A stretch of 64,000 bases of DNA. Source: Anaerolineaceae bacterium (lineage in GTDB: Bacteria > Chloroflexota > Anaerolineae > Aggregatilineales > Phototrophicaceae). The DNA lies in NCBI GenBank assembly GCA_002699585.1, contig PABP01000009.1, positions 793,750 through 857,749 on the forward strand. The letters run 5' to 3'. This document shows, piece by piece, positions 1-9,954 of the stretch. How positions within the stretch are numbered: the first letter of the stretch is position 1; every line of letters begins with the position of its first letter. Made by a program: the position numbers and the translations under genes. A model generated the notes under the pieces. The model was not told where the DNA came from. It saw nothing but the letters and a program-made list of their open reading frames with translations, and ran no database searches.

Positions 1-3000
1 AGGTCTGGGATCTCTGCTGTATTATCTGGCATCTCAATGCCGCGATAGGTCGGATCATCAAAGGCCACACCAGAGTTCGTGCTGTAGATGGTCATACCTA
101 CGACCGCATTGCTGGTTGCTTCATAGTAGTCCAGCCAGATTGTGTGGTTGCCCGCCGGGATCGTTCGCAACACAGTATTGTATCTGACGCCTTGGTTTCG
201 CCAATTGTCAACCAACAGGCATTCCGTATTGTCTGGCGATGGATAGGTGTCATTTGTGCCGGTCGTATACTCACCACTACGGCCCTTGTCCACGCAATTC
301 GGATCATCTTGATCGTAGTCGATCCATAGGCGGACGCCATCATCAGCCCATGTCTCAAAGACAAACGTGGTCGGCGCATCCAGCGTGAACGTCCGCATAA
401 AGCGTATGGACACATTATCCCTGCCCCAACTATCCGACACACCCGCGAAGTCCCTACCGAGTTGGTCGCTACCAAAGGTGAAATCGATGGATGTACCAAC
501 CGGGATATTGGCGTAGTCACGATTGTAACCCGTCTCATTTCTACCGGAGGAACTGTTATAGTCCAGTTCTCGACCGTCGAAGAGATCAGCCGTCCAGTCA
601 CTGGTCCACATACCGGTGGGGTAGGTACCAACGGGTGGTGCACCTTTTAAGCCGTTTTGTGTCCAGCTAAAACCACCATCCGTGCTGACTTCAACATTGG
701 GGTAGCCATTCCAGCCCGTTTCGTAGTACGTCCAGTACTGGACAACCGGGTTGACAGCACCTGTCAGGTCGAGCACGCCATCCAGTAACAAGGACGAGTT
801 GCTGCGTTGGACGGCACCCACATCTTCGTCTTCCGTCGGGCCATATTCCGGGCTATCCGTAAACGATGTATTACCGGACGTACCCTGGGTCATGATGATG
901 GTTTCACCACCACCGCCTTCGAACCACTGCATTTCAAAGCGATAGGTACAACCGGACTGGAGTACCGCACGGCCCGTATTCGTCTGGTCACCATGATAGT
1001 TCCAGTCGTCGATCATGTTCCATTCGTTTTCAGCCATCGGTAGGTCCGGCGTGGCTGTGATCGTACATGGGCCACTGGCGACCTCATAGCGCATGCGTGC
1101 GCCATCATCGCTGATAGTCTGGAACAGATAAGTACCGGGATCAACCACACCACCGATAGATGCTGGGCCAACCAGACCTGTGGTGACAATCCAACGGCCA
1201 GCGATGCGATCAGAATCAATATCTTGTGCACCTGGTTGCGCGCGCATATCCTGGTAATCGCGATAAATGATGGAACTGTCGAAGTTCACGAAACTAAAGC
1301 TGCTGCTTGAGTTTGGCATGGGCGTATTGTCGAAGTACCAATCCGCGCAATCATCATGATTACCGCTGCCCATTGGGCAACCAACGTCACGTAGATTGAC
1401 AAACTCACGGTGCCAGGTCAATTGACCCAAACCGGCAGTCGCACTTTGCCCACGTCCAAACGTCTGGCTGATGCCCCAGATACCTTCCGGGATCCAGTTG
1501 CGCATATTTTTCGCGCTGTCGAAGAATTGGCCTTCAGCCAGGTCACGGTCGATCACATAAACATCTGGATCGTTGTATTCCACGCGGACCTCATCAATGT
1601 ACCAACCATCCCACTCGGTACCATTGCGCAAGGCATCCAAGACGAAACGGATACGGATGATGCGGCCTGCGCCTGTCGTGCCACCCTTGGCATAGTCGGA
1701 TAGATTGACCCGTTCATATTGCCATGTATAGGTACGCTTCTGGCTGCGCTGTTCCCACAGCACATTCCACTCGCTCCAACCGTAGTTTTTCTCGTAGCAC
1801 TGCTCATAGCCGTTCAAGCAGTAGTCCATCAAACTATCATTAGCATACTTATCTGGCTCGAAGTACGCGACTTCGACACGGGCACGGTGATTGCTACCTA
1901 CAGCAAACCGTGACCAGAAGTCCAACATCGGCACATCCGTCGCATCGACACCGCGCAAGTCAATCCATGTCGCTAGCTCAATGACCTGGAAAGAATCCTC
2001 GGTAGTTGCAAAGCGAGGGTCGGAAATGCTGGAGCCATCTTCAAATGGTGGTGCCAGTGCCTGGTTATTTGGGCTGTCATGGAAGCTGGTCGTGCCGCCG
2101 CTGCTGGCCCAGTTGATTGCCTCCCATTCACCACCGATGTACCAGTATTCGTCATCCGGGTTGCCGGTTGTGTCGATGCCATCATAGAAGACCACGCCAT
2201 TACCGGCAGGCAGGGTCGTGCCGACGCTGTCAGTCGGGGTCGTTGAGGGGTCCCACAAGCGCCAGACTGTCGTGTTGCGTTCCCGCATGCGGATGTCATC
2301 GATATAGTGCCCATCTGATGTGCCCCATCCATTTGCACTAAATCGGAAGCGAATCACGATGTCGTCATCGTTGGGATCACCAGGTAAGTCTTCGCTGGTT
2401 AGCACGTCCATCATGGGCTTCAGGTTGATTTCAACACGTTCCCAGGTTAGCTGGACGCGTGTTTCACGGTCCGTATTGGTCGTGTTGGTCTGCATACCCT
2501 CAATGTACGTCCACAGTGTTCGCCAATCGGCATCCGTTTCGCTTGCACGCCGCCATTCGACGTAAAGGTCGTCATTGTTATCCAGTCGCCGCCACCAGTA
2601 GAATTCAAACATCGGTTCAACGGGCGTCGGGTCTACATCCGTACAGCCTGTTATTGCACACGATGCTGAACGGACATTTGTCGGCGAATCCATGAACATA
2701 TCAAACGGATACTTTGTGATGAGATTCGTCGTGCTGTTATTGCTGTAGTTCCCGCCTGGGGAATCGGTGTAACTGTAGCCTGGGTTGCCCTCAGGTGGCC
2801 AATGACCACCTTCGACACGGCCCCAGTCGCCTTCCCAGTTGCGGATGGATGTCACATCATCAACGTTGTCGTAGAACTCATAGGGCAAGAAGCGATCACC
2901 ACCCACGCGCTCTAGCTGGATTTCATCGATCCACCAGCCGTTGTCCTCAACTGCGTCATTGCGCATGATGAGTGCAAACCGCAGCCGGAAGCGCGTCACG

Positions 3001-5183
3001 CCCAGGTCAACCAGAGGTTGCAATGGGATTTCGACCGCAGTCATCTGACCATTGGTCGTTGCGCCTGTTAGCGTACGGTCGACCAGCAGGCCGCCATCGG
3101 GCAGCGGCTGCCAGTTGACGGCACCCAGACCATACGAGGTGTTGGGATCAGCGTTCACACCGTCAGTCGTATACTGGACTTCTATACCAGTGTAACTGTT
3201 CAATTCATACTTATGCCAGAAGGTTAACAGCGGATCACCTGTGTCACCTTCAAGATCAGCAACGCCTTGCGGGTCATTGACATCGACAATGCCGTTGAAC
3301 TCCACAGAATGCACACGCACATCGTCGTTGGTGCTGCCCGTTGGATTGCGATACTCAGTAAACGCGCTGGAATTACGACCAGGACTTTCATGCCAGGCCA
3401 TACCGACCCCAAGCGCATTCTCAGTCGTTAGTTCCCAATGGCCACTGGTGATGAAGTCATCCGCCTGGGCCGCGTCGTTCAAATCCCAGCGCTGGGACAT
3501 GTAGAATGTCTCGCGCGGCGTTGAATCAATGCGGATGGTATCGATATACCAGCGGTTGGTCGCTGTCGAATTGTTATTCTGGATACCGAAGCGCAGCGCA
3601 ACACGCTTGCCGACGTAGCTTGTCAGGTCAATCGTGTTATGCGTCCAGTTGTAATTATAGGTAGAGCCATCGTGCAGGCTGACGCGCTGCCAATTCAGAT
3701 CAGCGCGGTTGCCGGACAATTGGTAAGCATCGTAGTCACCAATTTCGACCCAGCCGGACACACTCGCTTGCATATCCCAGATATCCCAGAATGTAAGTTT
3801 GACGTCCGTCATGGTTGCTGGGACGAGCACACTACCACGTAGTTCTAGATAGCAGCGATTGCCGGGTGGGAAAGGTGCTCCGTCGGAGAATTCGTCCCAC
3901 ATATAGTCGAGCGAATTGGGGAGCTTGTCGCTTTCGCGGTTGTACCAACCACAGGTTGTCGAACCGACCACAGCAGAACCTGCGCCGTTGACAGCCGAAT
4001 CATCCGGGTTGATCTTGGTATCGGAGTTGTTGATAACCACATTGAGGCTGGCATCACCCTGGTAATCATAGTAATCGACCTGGATGAAGTACAAACCTGC
4101 CGGAACCGTGCGTTTGACGTTGAACAGGCTCGATGGTCCTGCATTATGGACCCAACCATCAACGATCAGACATTGTGTCGGGGCTTCATTTGCTGGCTGT
4201 GTGTTTGGATCATAGCCCAGTGACGCATCATCATAAATCCTCCAGCGCTCCCCCACGCTGGCGAAGTCCTGACCGGGGCCACCTGGCGTGGTACCCGTTG
4301 ATGAGCAGTTACCTGCACCAGCAACGCTATCGACTACATCTGCGCCGCCATAGCGCCCACCATAAATCCAAACGCGCACGCCATCATCCACATCCGGGAT
4401 GCTGATGTTGAGCGTCACTTTGTCATTGACATCCGGGTTCACCCAGATGGGCTTACGATAGGAAACGCTCCAGCCATTGACGTCTGGCATCTGCGCTGTG
4501 GGTTTGCCCGTTCCCCAGTCGAAGTCAATCTTATTGCGATGTTGCCCAGGGAGCTGGTAGTTATAGAGCCGCTGGACTTCAGGGCTGCTTAATGTTGAAT
4601 TACCATAGTACAGGCCTAACCAGTCCTCAGAACCTGTATAGAAGGAGTCATCCAGGCGCCAATGCACGGGCTGCTCTGCGGAATCTTCCCAGGGAGCTGT
4701 AAACGAAAAGTCCTCTGCTGTCGGCGAAGGTTCTGGTGTATCCGATGGAATCGGTGTCGGCGTATCAATCACGTCTGTTGGTGTCAACGTCGGCAGGGAT
4801 GGGTCCCGTGTCGCTGTGGGAAATGGCAAGGTACGTGTCGGCAGGGCGAACTCTTCTGGCGTCTGAGAAGCGACCCATGTCACTGTCAACCAGAAGTCCT
4901 CTGCACTCGGCATATCAGCGACATCAATGCCGCCGCCTCCGACTTGTTGGCAACTACCAGTGCCATCATCTTCATCAATGACGTATCTTGCCTCGACATT
5001 ATCGGGCGAATTGGCTTGCACCAAATTGATGGCGACTTGGCAGAAAACATCACCCAGGGCAGGCCCGGTTGCTCTTACAGCCAACCCAAACGAAATAATA
5101 ACGAGCGCAGCAATCAGTGTATACTCGATTAGTGCTTGACCCGTCTCTTTGTGTTGACTAAACCTACGTGTTGATCGTTTCAT
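1..5183 (-). CDS. Giant exported protein with Flp-type pilin N-terminus and PA14/WYID modules (partial)
   Basis: One frame stays open from the ATG at 5183 to the left edge, giving at least 1727 residues; the C-terminus is missing. An AGGGGAG ribosome site lies 6 bases upstream of the ATG. Residues 10-45 have the Flp/type IVb pilin pattern: a basic start, then G15-QALIEY, so Glu and Tyr fall at +5 and +6 after a TadV/CpaA-type cleavage site, followed by a hydrophobic helix. A Thr/Pro-rich linker follows at about 100-135. The rest is Asp/Asn/Gly/Trp-rich beta-sandwich sequence. PA14-like blocks with a 'DDGvRvW' core lie near residues 266, 1359 and 1614, and four 'W/H-Y/W-IDxI/V' strands at about 545, 750, 959 and 1194 mark repeated MAM/immune-inhibitor-A-like domains. 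The inferred role is a cell-surface adhesin or glycan-binding fibre. The domain families are my reading by eye; the exact ligand is unknown. Confidence 0.8.
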   Translation of the reverse strand, partial: MKRSTRRFSQHKETGQALIEYTLIAALVIISFGLAVRATGPALGDVFCQVAINLVQANSPDNVEARYVIDEDDGTGSCQQVGGGGIDVADMPSAEDFWLTVTWVASQTPEEFALPTRTLPFPTATRDPSLPTLTPTDVIDTPTPIPSDTPEPSPTAEDFSFTAPWEDSAEQPVHWRLDDSFYTGSEDWLGLYYGNSTLSSPEVQRLYNYQLPGQHRNKIDFDWGTGKPTAQMPDVNGWSVSYRKPIWVNPDVNDKVTLNISIPDVDDGVRVWIYGGRYGGADVVDSVAGAGNCSSTGTTPGGPGQDFASVGERWRIYDDASLGYDPNTQPANEAPTQCLIVDGWVHNAGPSSLFNVKRTVPAGLYFIQVDYYDYQGDASLNVVINNSDTKINPDDSAVNGAGSAVVGSTTCGWYNRESDKLPNSLDYMWDEFSDGAPFPPGNRCYLELRGSVLVPATMTDVKLTFWDIWDMQASVSGWVEIGDYDAYQLSGNRADLNWQRVSLHDGSTYNYNWTHNTIDLTSYVGKRVALRFGIQNNNSTATNRWYIDTIRIDSTPRETFYMSQRWDLNDAAQADDFITSGHWELTTENALGVGMAWHESPGRNSSAFTEYRNPTGSTNDDVRVHSVEFNGIVDVNDPQGVADLEGDTGDPLLTFWHKYELNSYTGIEVQYTTDGVNADPNTSYGLGAVNWQPLPDGGLLVDRTLTGATTNGQMTAVEIPLQPLVDLGVTRFRLRFALIMRNDAVEDNGWWIDEIQLERVGGDRFLPYEFYDNVDDVTSIRNWEGDWGRVEGGHWPPEGNPGYSYTDSPGGNYSNNSTTNLITKYPFDMFMDSPTNVRSASCAITGCTDVDPTPVEPMFEFYWWRRLDNNDDLYVEWRRASETDADWRTLWTYIEGMQTNTTNTDRETRVQLTWERVEINLKPMMDVLTSEDLPGDPNDDDIVIRFRFSANGWGTSDGHYIDDIRMRERNTTVWRLWDPSTTPTDSVGTTLPAGNGVVFYDGIDTTGNPDDEYWYIGGEWEAINWASSGGTTSFHDSPNNQALAPPFEDGSSISDPRFATTEDSFQVIELATWIDLRGVDATDVPMLDFWSRFAVGSNHRARVEVAYFEPDKYANDSLMDYCLNGYEQCYEKNYGWSEWNVLWEQRSQKRTYTWQYERVNLSDYAKGGTTGAGRIIRIRFVLDALRNGTEWDGWYIDEVRVEYNDPDVYVIDRDLAEGQFFDSAKNMRNWIPEGIWGISQTFGRGQSATAGLGQLTWHREFVNLRDVGCPMGSGNHDDCADWYFDNTPMPNSSSSFSFVNFDSSIIYRDYQDMRAQPGAQDIDSDRIAGRWIVTTGLVGPASIGGVVDPGTYLFQTISDDGARMRYEVASGPCTITATPDLPMAENEWNMIDDWNYHGDQTNTGRAVLQSGCTYRFEMQWFEGGGGETIIMTQGTSGNTSFTDSPEYGPTEDEDVGAVQRSNSSLLLDGVLDLTGAVNPVVQYWTYYETGWNGYPNVEVSTDGGFSWTQNGLKGAPPVGTYPTGMWTSDWTADLFDGRELDYNSSSGRNETGYNRDYANIPVGTSIDFTFGSDQLGRDFAGVSDSWGRDNVSIRFMRTFTLDAPTTFVFETWADDGVRLWIDYDQDDPNCVDKGRSGEYTTGTNDTYPSPDNTECLLVDNWRNQGVRYNTVLRTIPAGNHTIWLDYYEATSNAVVGMTIYSTNSGVAFDDPTYRGIEMPDNTAEIPD

Positions 5184-5444
5184 AGTGCTCCCCTGTATCA
5201 ACAGGCTGCAAGATCTCATTTTACTCTGGTCACTATGCTGTTTATACTACCTGAAAATCCCAAATTGGTGGGTTTAAGTCTTGTTCTGAGTTGTATGAAT
5301 GCCTTGACAACATGCTCGTTACCCATAATGTAACACTCAGCAGGGGGCAAATAGGGGGCTCTGTCACTGTATATTGCTGGCATTTTGATGGAGAATGGCA
5401 CTAGCGTAATTTATGAATTATTTCGTAAGGAGCATTTCTAAATC

Positions 5445-6326
5445 ATGACAGCAACCATCATTGACGGGCGGCAAGTCGCTAGCAAAATGCAAGCAGAAAT
5501 CGCTGAGCAAGCCGCTGCGTTTGAGCAAAAAAACGGTTATCTGCCCGGTTTAGGCGTCATACTTGTTGGCGAAGATCCCGCCTCTCAGATGTACGTCCGT
5601 ATGAAGCGCCGCGCCTGCAAACGCGCCGGAATCCACTCTGTTGCCGTCGATTTGCCCGCGACGGCTACCCAGGACGAGGTTTTGCAGGCTGTTCAGCAGC
5701 TAAATGACGATCCCAAGATTCATGGCATCCTGGTTCAACTCCCGATGCCGGATCAAATTGATGAGGAAACGGTTCTCAGCGCGGTCAGCCTCGATAAAGA
5801 TGTTGATGGCTTCCATCCGGTCAATATTGGTGCTCTGGCGATGAAAGGCCGCACCCCGACCTTCACCCCCGCCACGCCAACGGGCTGCATGGTCTTAATA
5901 GATGAAGTCGGTGTGGATCCGAGTGGCAAGAACGCCGTTGTCCTGGGACGCAGCAACATCGTCGGCCTTCCGGCAGCGCTGATGCTCATCAAAGCCAATG
6001 CGACCGTTACCATCTGCCATAGCCGCACGCCCGATATCGCCGCTGAAGTCCGCAAAGCCGATATCGTGATTGCCGCCATAGGCCGCGCCAATTACGTCAA
6101 AGGCGATTGGATCAAACCCGGTGCCGTCATTATCGACGTCGGTACCAACAAAATTGATGACCCCAGTGACGAGCGCGGCTATAAGTGGGTCGGTGATGTC
6201 GATTTTGAGGCAGCCAAAGAGGTCGCTGGTGCGATTACAGTCGTGCCCGGTGGTGTCGGCCCCTTGACTATCACCATGCTTTTGAGCAATACGCTCAAAG
6301 CGGCGCAGCGCTTGGCCGCCAAATAA
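5445..6326 (+). CDS. folD: Bifunctional methylenetetrahydrofolate dehydrogenase/cyclohydrolase FolD
   Basis: Interconverts 5,10-methylene-THF, 5,10-methenyl-THF and 10-formyl-THF in the cytoplasm, supplying one-carbon units for purines, fMet and other pathways. The 293 residues are the normal family length. Visible family motifs are YVRMKRRACKRAGI with the catalytic Lys, VQLPMP, DKDVDGFHP, the Rossmann stretch VVLGRSNIVGLPAALML, and the C-terminal PGGVGPLTITML. The ATG at 5445 is preceded by AAGGAG, about 12 bases away. It opens the + strand run, divergent from the giant surface protein, and is followed after 36 bases by 8-oxoguanine deaminase. A one-carbon enzyme beside purine genes is plausible metabolically, but folD is a housekeeping gene and need not be tied to that role. 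Confidence 0.96.
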   Translation: MTATIIDGRQVASKMQAEIAEQAAAFEQKNGYLPGLGVILVGEDPASQMYVRMKRRACKRAGIHSVAVDLPATATQDEVLQAVQQLNDDPKIHGILVQLPMPDQIDEETVLSAVSLDKDVDGFHPVNIGALAMKGRTPTFTPATPTGCMVLIDEVGVDPSGKNAVVLGRSNIVGLPAALMLIKANATVTICHSRTPDIAAEVRKADIVIAAIGRANYVKGDWIKPGAVIIDVGTNKIDDPSDERGYKWVGDVDFEAAKEVAGAITVVPGGVGPLTITMLLSNTLKAAQRLAAK

Positions 6327-6362
6327 GCGTTATACTCGCTGGCACGTATTTATCAGTAGCCT

Positions 6363-7745
6363 ATGGGCGATGTTGAGTCGAAAGGGCCTTCGTTGACAAC
6401 TAAACTGCTTAAGAATATCCACACTCTGGCCACGATGGATGATGACTTCACCGAATGGCAAAATGCGGCCATCTTCATCCGCGATAACGTGATCGAAGCC
6501 ATCGGTTCACTGGCCAGCATGCCAGAGGAAACTGCCGATGAGGTGGTCGATCTATCCCAGCATGTCGTTATTCCCGGTCTGGTGAATACGCATCACCATA
6601 TGTTCCAGAGCCTGACGCGCGTCATCGCTCAGGACAAAGAACTCTTTGATTGGCTGGTGACGCTCTATCCCATCTGGCGTAACTTGCGCAGCCAACATAT
6701 CAACGTGTCGGCCAAGCTGGCGATGGCGGAACTCATCTTGTCCGGCTGCACCACATCCAGCGATCATCTCTATATCTATCCTAACGATGTCACTATTGAG
6801 GACGAAATCCGTGCTGCCCAGGAAATTGGGATGCGCTTCCATGCCGCCCGTGGCTCCATGAGCCTGGGCGAGAGCAAAGGCGGCCTGCCGCCGGATTCTG
6901 TGGTTGAGGACGAAGCTGACATCATGCGCATCACCCGCGACATCATTGAAGAACATCATGATGACGCGCGTTATGCCATGTTGCGCATTGTTGTCGCGCC
7001 TTGTTCGCCCTTCACTGTGACGAAAGACCTGATGAAAGAAGCCGCCGAGCTGGCGCGTAGTTATGGCGTTAATCTGCATACGCATCTGGCGGAAAATGTC
7101 AAAGACATCGACTTCAGCCTGGAGATGTTCGGCCAGCGCCCCGGTGACTATGCCCAGGATGTGGGTTGGGTCGGTAACGATGTCTGGCATGCCCATTGCG
7201 TCCAGCTCGATTCCTCAGAAATTGGCTTGTTCGCGCGCACTGGAACCGGTGTCTGCCACTGTCCAAGCTCGAATATGCGCCTCGCTTCTGGTATTGCGCC
7301 CATTCGCTCAATGCTCGATACGGGAGTCAAAGTCGGCCTGGGCGTCGATGGTTCGGCTTCGAACGATAGCGGCCACTTGCTCAACGAAGCCCGTACCGCC
7401 ATGCTGTTGCAACGTGTCAAAGGCGACCCGGCAGCCCTCAGCGCCCGTGAAGCGCTCTACATCGCCACGCGCGGGGGGGCTTCTGTACTGGGTCGTGATG
7501 ACATCGGCATGCTGGCTCCGGGTATGGCCGCCGACATCGCTGCCTATGACATCGACCAGGTGGCTTTTGCTGGCGCACAGCACGACCCGGTCGCTGCATT
7601 GACCTTCGCCCAGTCGGTGAATGCCAATCACGTCTGGATCAATGGCCGCAATGTGGTCCGTGATGGCCAGCTCACCACGCTCGACCTGCCTGTTTTGGTC
7701 GAGTCGCACAATACCCTGTCCAAACAACTCATCGACGGGGCCTGA
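6363..7745 (+). CDS. 8-oxoguanine deaminase-like amidohydrolase
   Basis: A 460-residue amidohydrolase of the COG0402 type. It shows the HHHMFQSLTRV metal site, LFDWLVTLYPIW, RGSMSLGE..GGLPP, APCSPFTVT, HTHLAE, CHCPSSNMRLASGI and GVDGSASND. This set closely matches my recollection of the Pseudomonas 8-oxoguanine deaminase, including the RGSMSLGE and SSNMRLASG segments that more distant S-adenosylhomocysteine or chlorohydrolase relatives lack. Predicted reaction: 8-oxoguanine plus water gives urate plus ammonia. The product would feed the urate-type degradation genes ygeY, ygeW and ssnA in the window. The start is uncertain: ATG 6363 lacks a clear ribosome site and TTG 6394 is possible. The NUDIX gene starts 1 base after the stop, so co-translation is likely. 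A guanine or atrazine-type deaminase is the alternative. Confidence 0.85.
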   Translation: MGDVESKGPSLTTKLLKNIHTLATMDDDFTEWQNAAIFIRDNVIEAIGSLASMPEETADEVVDLSQHVVIPGLVNTHHHMFQSLTRVIAQDKELFDWLVTLYPIWRNLRSQHINVSAKLAMAELILSGCTTSSDHLYIYPNDVTIEDEIRAAQEIGMRFHAARGSMSLGESKGGLPPDSVVEDEADIMRITRDIIEEHHDDARYAMLRIVVAPCSPFTVTKDLMKEAAELARSYGVNLHTHLAENVKDIDFSLEMFGQRPGDYAQDVGWVGNDVWHAHCVQLDSSEIGLFARTGTGVCHCPSSNMRLASGIAPIRSMLDTGVKVGLGVDGSASNDSGHLLNEARTAMLLQRVKGDPAALSAREALYIATRGGASVLGRDDIGMLAPGMAADIAAYDIDQVAFAGAQHDPVAALTFAQSVNANHVWINGRNVVRDGQLTTLDLPVLVESHNTLSKQLIDGA

Positions 7746-7746
7746 T

Positions 7747-8610
7747 ATGCCGTCGATGCACTTAGGCGTTGCTTGCGCGGTCGTTGATGAGAATGGCCGC
7801 ATTCTGTTGTCGCGTCGTGGCGATTTTGACGTTTGGAACTTGCCAACGGGTCGCCTGGATATGGGCGAAACGCTGGCTCATGCTGCCGAGCGCGAAGTCT
7901 ACGAAGAAACCGGGATCGAATGCCAGATAGAGCGTCCACTGGGTCTGTACTTCCAGCAGGGCAGGCAGCGCCTGAACACGCTCTTTCTGGCACGTCCGGT
8001 CGGTGGTGAACTGCGCCAGCGCACTGATGAAACCACGGCAAACGCCTTTTTCGCACCCGATGACCTGCCAGATAACATCTTTGGCGATTTTATGATTGAC
8101 CATGCTTACCAGGGCGGAACCCATCTGCACGTTCTTGAAACCCCGCCGGAGGTTTTGCGGCAGGTGCGCTGGAAGTTGGCGCGCCGCTGGCTGTTTAACC
8201 TGCTGCGTGGCAAACCGGAGCCTTCCTGGCCCAAGCTGGATGTCAACGCCGCCCTTATCATTCAGGATACCAGCGGCCAGCGCGTGATGACCGTGCCCAT
8301 CAATGGTGAACAGTGGATACTGCGTGCGCCCCTCAAAGGTGATGTGGCGCCCTGGCAGCTACTCGCCGATCAGATGAACGAGCAGTGTAACTGGCAAAAT
8401 TTCCAGATCAATTGGGTTGGCCTCGTGCAGAACCCCTCTATGGACCGCGTGTTGTTTGTGTTCCGCACGATTGTTCCCGATGAGTGGTTCTGTTCCCAAC
8501 TCCACTGGACCTACCTGGGCACAGGCGACATCCTGCCATTGGATCGTAATTACATTGACCAGACACGCAAGCAACCCGATGGCATCTGGACAATCATCCA
8601 CGACCGCTAG
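7747..8610 (+). CDS. NUDIX hydrolase with C-terminal extension
   Basis: 287 residues from an ATG overlapping the end of the upstream deaminase context (TGATATG). The Nudix box is complete: GRLDMGETLAHAAEREVYEETGI fits Gx5Ex7REUxEExGU at about residues 36-58, with Mg-binding Glu residues. The N-terminal 130 residues are a canonical Nudix fold. The following 150 residues are beta-rich, repeat a shorter Nudix-like core (VNAALIIQDTSGQRVM...LRAPLKG) without a Nudix box, and may be a degenerate second Nudix fold. Substrate cannot be assigned; nucleoside diphosphate derivatives or oxidised nucleotides are possible. Its pairing with 8-oxoguanine deaminase suggests nucleotide clean-up, as an inference from neighbourhood only. 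Confidence 0.85.
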   Translation: MPSMHLGVACAVVDENGRILLSRRGDFDVWNLPTGRLDMGETLAHAAEREVYEETGIECQIERPLGLYFQQGRQRLNTLFLARPVGGELRQRTDETTANAFFAPDDLPDNIFGDFMIDHAYQGGTHLHVLETPPEVLRQVRWKLARRWLFNLLRGKPEPSWPKLDVNAALIIQDTSGQRVMTVPINGEQWILRAPLKGDVAPWQLLADQMNEQCNWQNFQINWVGLVQNPSMDRVLFVFRTIVPDEWFCSQLHWTYLGTGDILPLDRNYIDQTRKQPDGIWTIIHDR

Positions 8611-8728
8611 CAGGTGCATAGCGGCCATGTGCGCATCCTCTATATGGGGTTATAATGGCACGCCATTGAGCATGTGATATTGCGATTCCGTTTTACTCGC
8701 TATTCCCACCCAGGAAGGACCATTCCTT

Positions 8729-9928
8729 ATGGTAGACCAATCTACTATCGATACCCTTAAAGCGCGTGTAGAAGCACAACGCGATGATATTCTCACATTT
8801 TTCCGCGAGATTGTGGCCATCCCCAGCATGGAAAGCCAGATTCGTGAAGTCGGCGAGCGCTGTGAAGCTGAAATGAAGAAGCTCGGCTTTGACGAAGTCT
8901 TCTGGGACAAGATGGGTAACGTCGTCGGACGCATCGGCGATGGCGACAAAATCCTTGTCTACGACAGCCACATTGATACGGTCGGCATCGGCGACCCTGA
9001 CGAATGGGACTGGGACCCGTTCCAGGGCAAGGTCGAAAACGGTATTCTGTTTGCGCGTGGCGCCTGCGATGAGAAGAACAGCACCCCCGGCATGATTTAT
9101 GGCTTGGCGCTGGCCAAGGAACTCGGCTTGCTGGATGGCGTGACTGCTTACTACTTCGGCAATATGGAAGAATGGAACGATGGTCAGGCTCCCCATGCTT
9201 TCGTCCAGACCGAGGGCATCAAGCCAGATTTCGTCGTCATTGGCGAGCCGACCAAGATGCAGGTCTATCGGGGGCAGAAGGGCCGCGTGGAATTCAGCAT
9301 CACGGCCAAAGGCAAGAGTTCCCATGCCGCCAGCAACTATCTGGGCGACAACGCCATCTACAAGCTGCTGCCGATCATTGAGCGCATCAAAGACCTCGAA
9401 CCCGAATTGGGCGATCATGAGTATCTCGGTCATGGGCGCATCACCGTCACTGACATGGAAGTCAAGACGCCCAGCATCAATGCTGTGCCTGACGAAGCGA
9501 CCATCTTCGTTGACCGCCGTGTGACCCTCGGCGAAACGCCGGAAGGTGAACTGGCTCGTTTGCAAGAAATCGTCGGCGATCGCGATGATGTCACCGTCGA
9601 GATCCTGATGTACGAAGAACCCAGCTACACGGGCTTTGTGTTCCCATTGGAGAAAATCTACCCGGCCTGGCTGCTGGAAGATGAACACCCGTTCGTCCAG
9701 GCAGGTGTGGAAGCGGGCAAGGCCATTTATGGGTCGATGAACACGGGCAAGTGGGATTTTTCCACCAATGGCATTTACTGGATGGGTAAAGCAGGCATCC
9801 CCTCGATTGGCTTCGGCCCTGGCGATGAAATCCACGCCCATACCGTGCTCGATCAGGTCAAGCTGGATGATGTCGTTACCGCGACTGAGTGGTACGCACT
9901 GCTACCAGCTATGCTCCCCAACGAATAA
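8729..9928 (+). CDS. ygeY: YgeY-type M20 family hydrolase, selenium/purine cluster
   Basis: 399 residues with an AGGAAGGA ribosome site 9 bases before the ATG. It is an M20/ArgE-DapE-type zinc amidohydrolase: YDSHIDTV holds His and Asp ligands, RGACDEKN the bridging Asp, MEEWNDG the catalytic and binding Glu pair, IGEPTKM follows, the dimerisation domain contains KGKSSHAA, and the C-terminal ligand His is in EIHAHT. Sequence and length fit YgeY, the 'selenium metabolism hydrolase' found with YgeW and SsnA. In E. coli and gut anaerobes that set is linked to anaerobic urate breakdown; a deacylating or peptidase-like step on a ureido intermediate is the likely role. A perfect terminator hairpin follows the gene. 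Acetylornithine or succinyl-DAP deacylase is the main alternative. Confidence 0.85.
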   Translation: MVDQSTIDTLKARVEAQRDDILTFFREIVAIPSMESQIREVGERCEAEMKKLGFDEVFWDKMGNVVGRIGDGDKILVYDSHIDTVGIGDPDEWDWDPFQGKVENGILFARGACDEKNSTPGMIYGLALAKELGLLDGVTAYYFGNMEEWNDGQAPHAFVQTEGIKPDFVVIGEPTKMQVYRGQKGRVEFSITAKGKSSHAASNYLGDNAIYKLLPIIERIKDLEPELGDHEYLGHGRITVTDMEVKTPSINAVPDEATIFVDRRVTLGETPEGELARLQEIVGDRDDVTVEILMYEEPSYTGFVFPLEKIYPAWLLEDEHPFVQAGVEAGKAIYGSMNTGKWDFSTNGIYWMGKAGIPSIGFGPGDEIHAHTVLDQVKLDDVVTATEWYALLPAMLPNE

Positions 9929-9954
9929 GACGGACTGACAGTCTGATAATAAAG

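Noticed and set aside
1-4405. Many short + and - frames in the first 4.4 kb
   Set aside because: All lie in other frames of the single minus-strand giant gene, whose frame has continuous domain patterns and no stop.
8651-8656. TATAAT upstream of ygeY as a promoter
   Set aside because: Box is good but no -35 element could be found at the right spacing; not listed as a feature.
8693-9841. Long antisense frame (382 residues) opposite ygeY
   Set aside because: It is the shadow of a GC-rich real gene with all YgeY motifs; no ribosome site or family resemblance on the minus strand.
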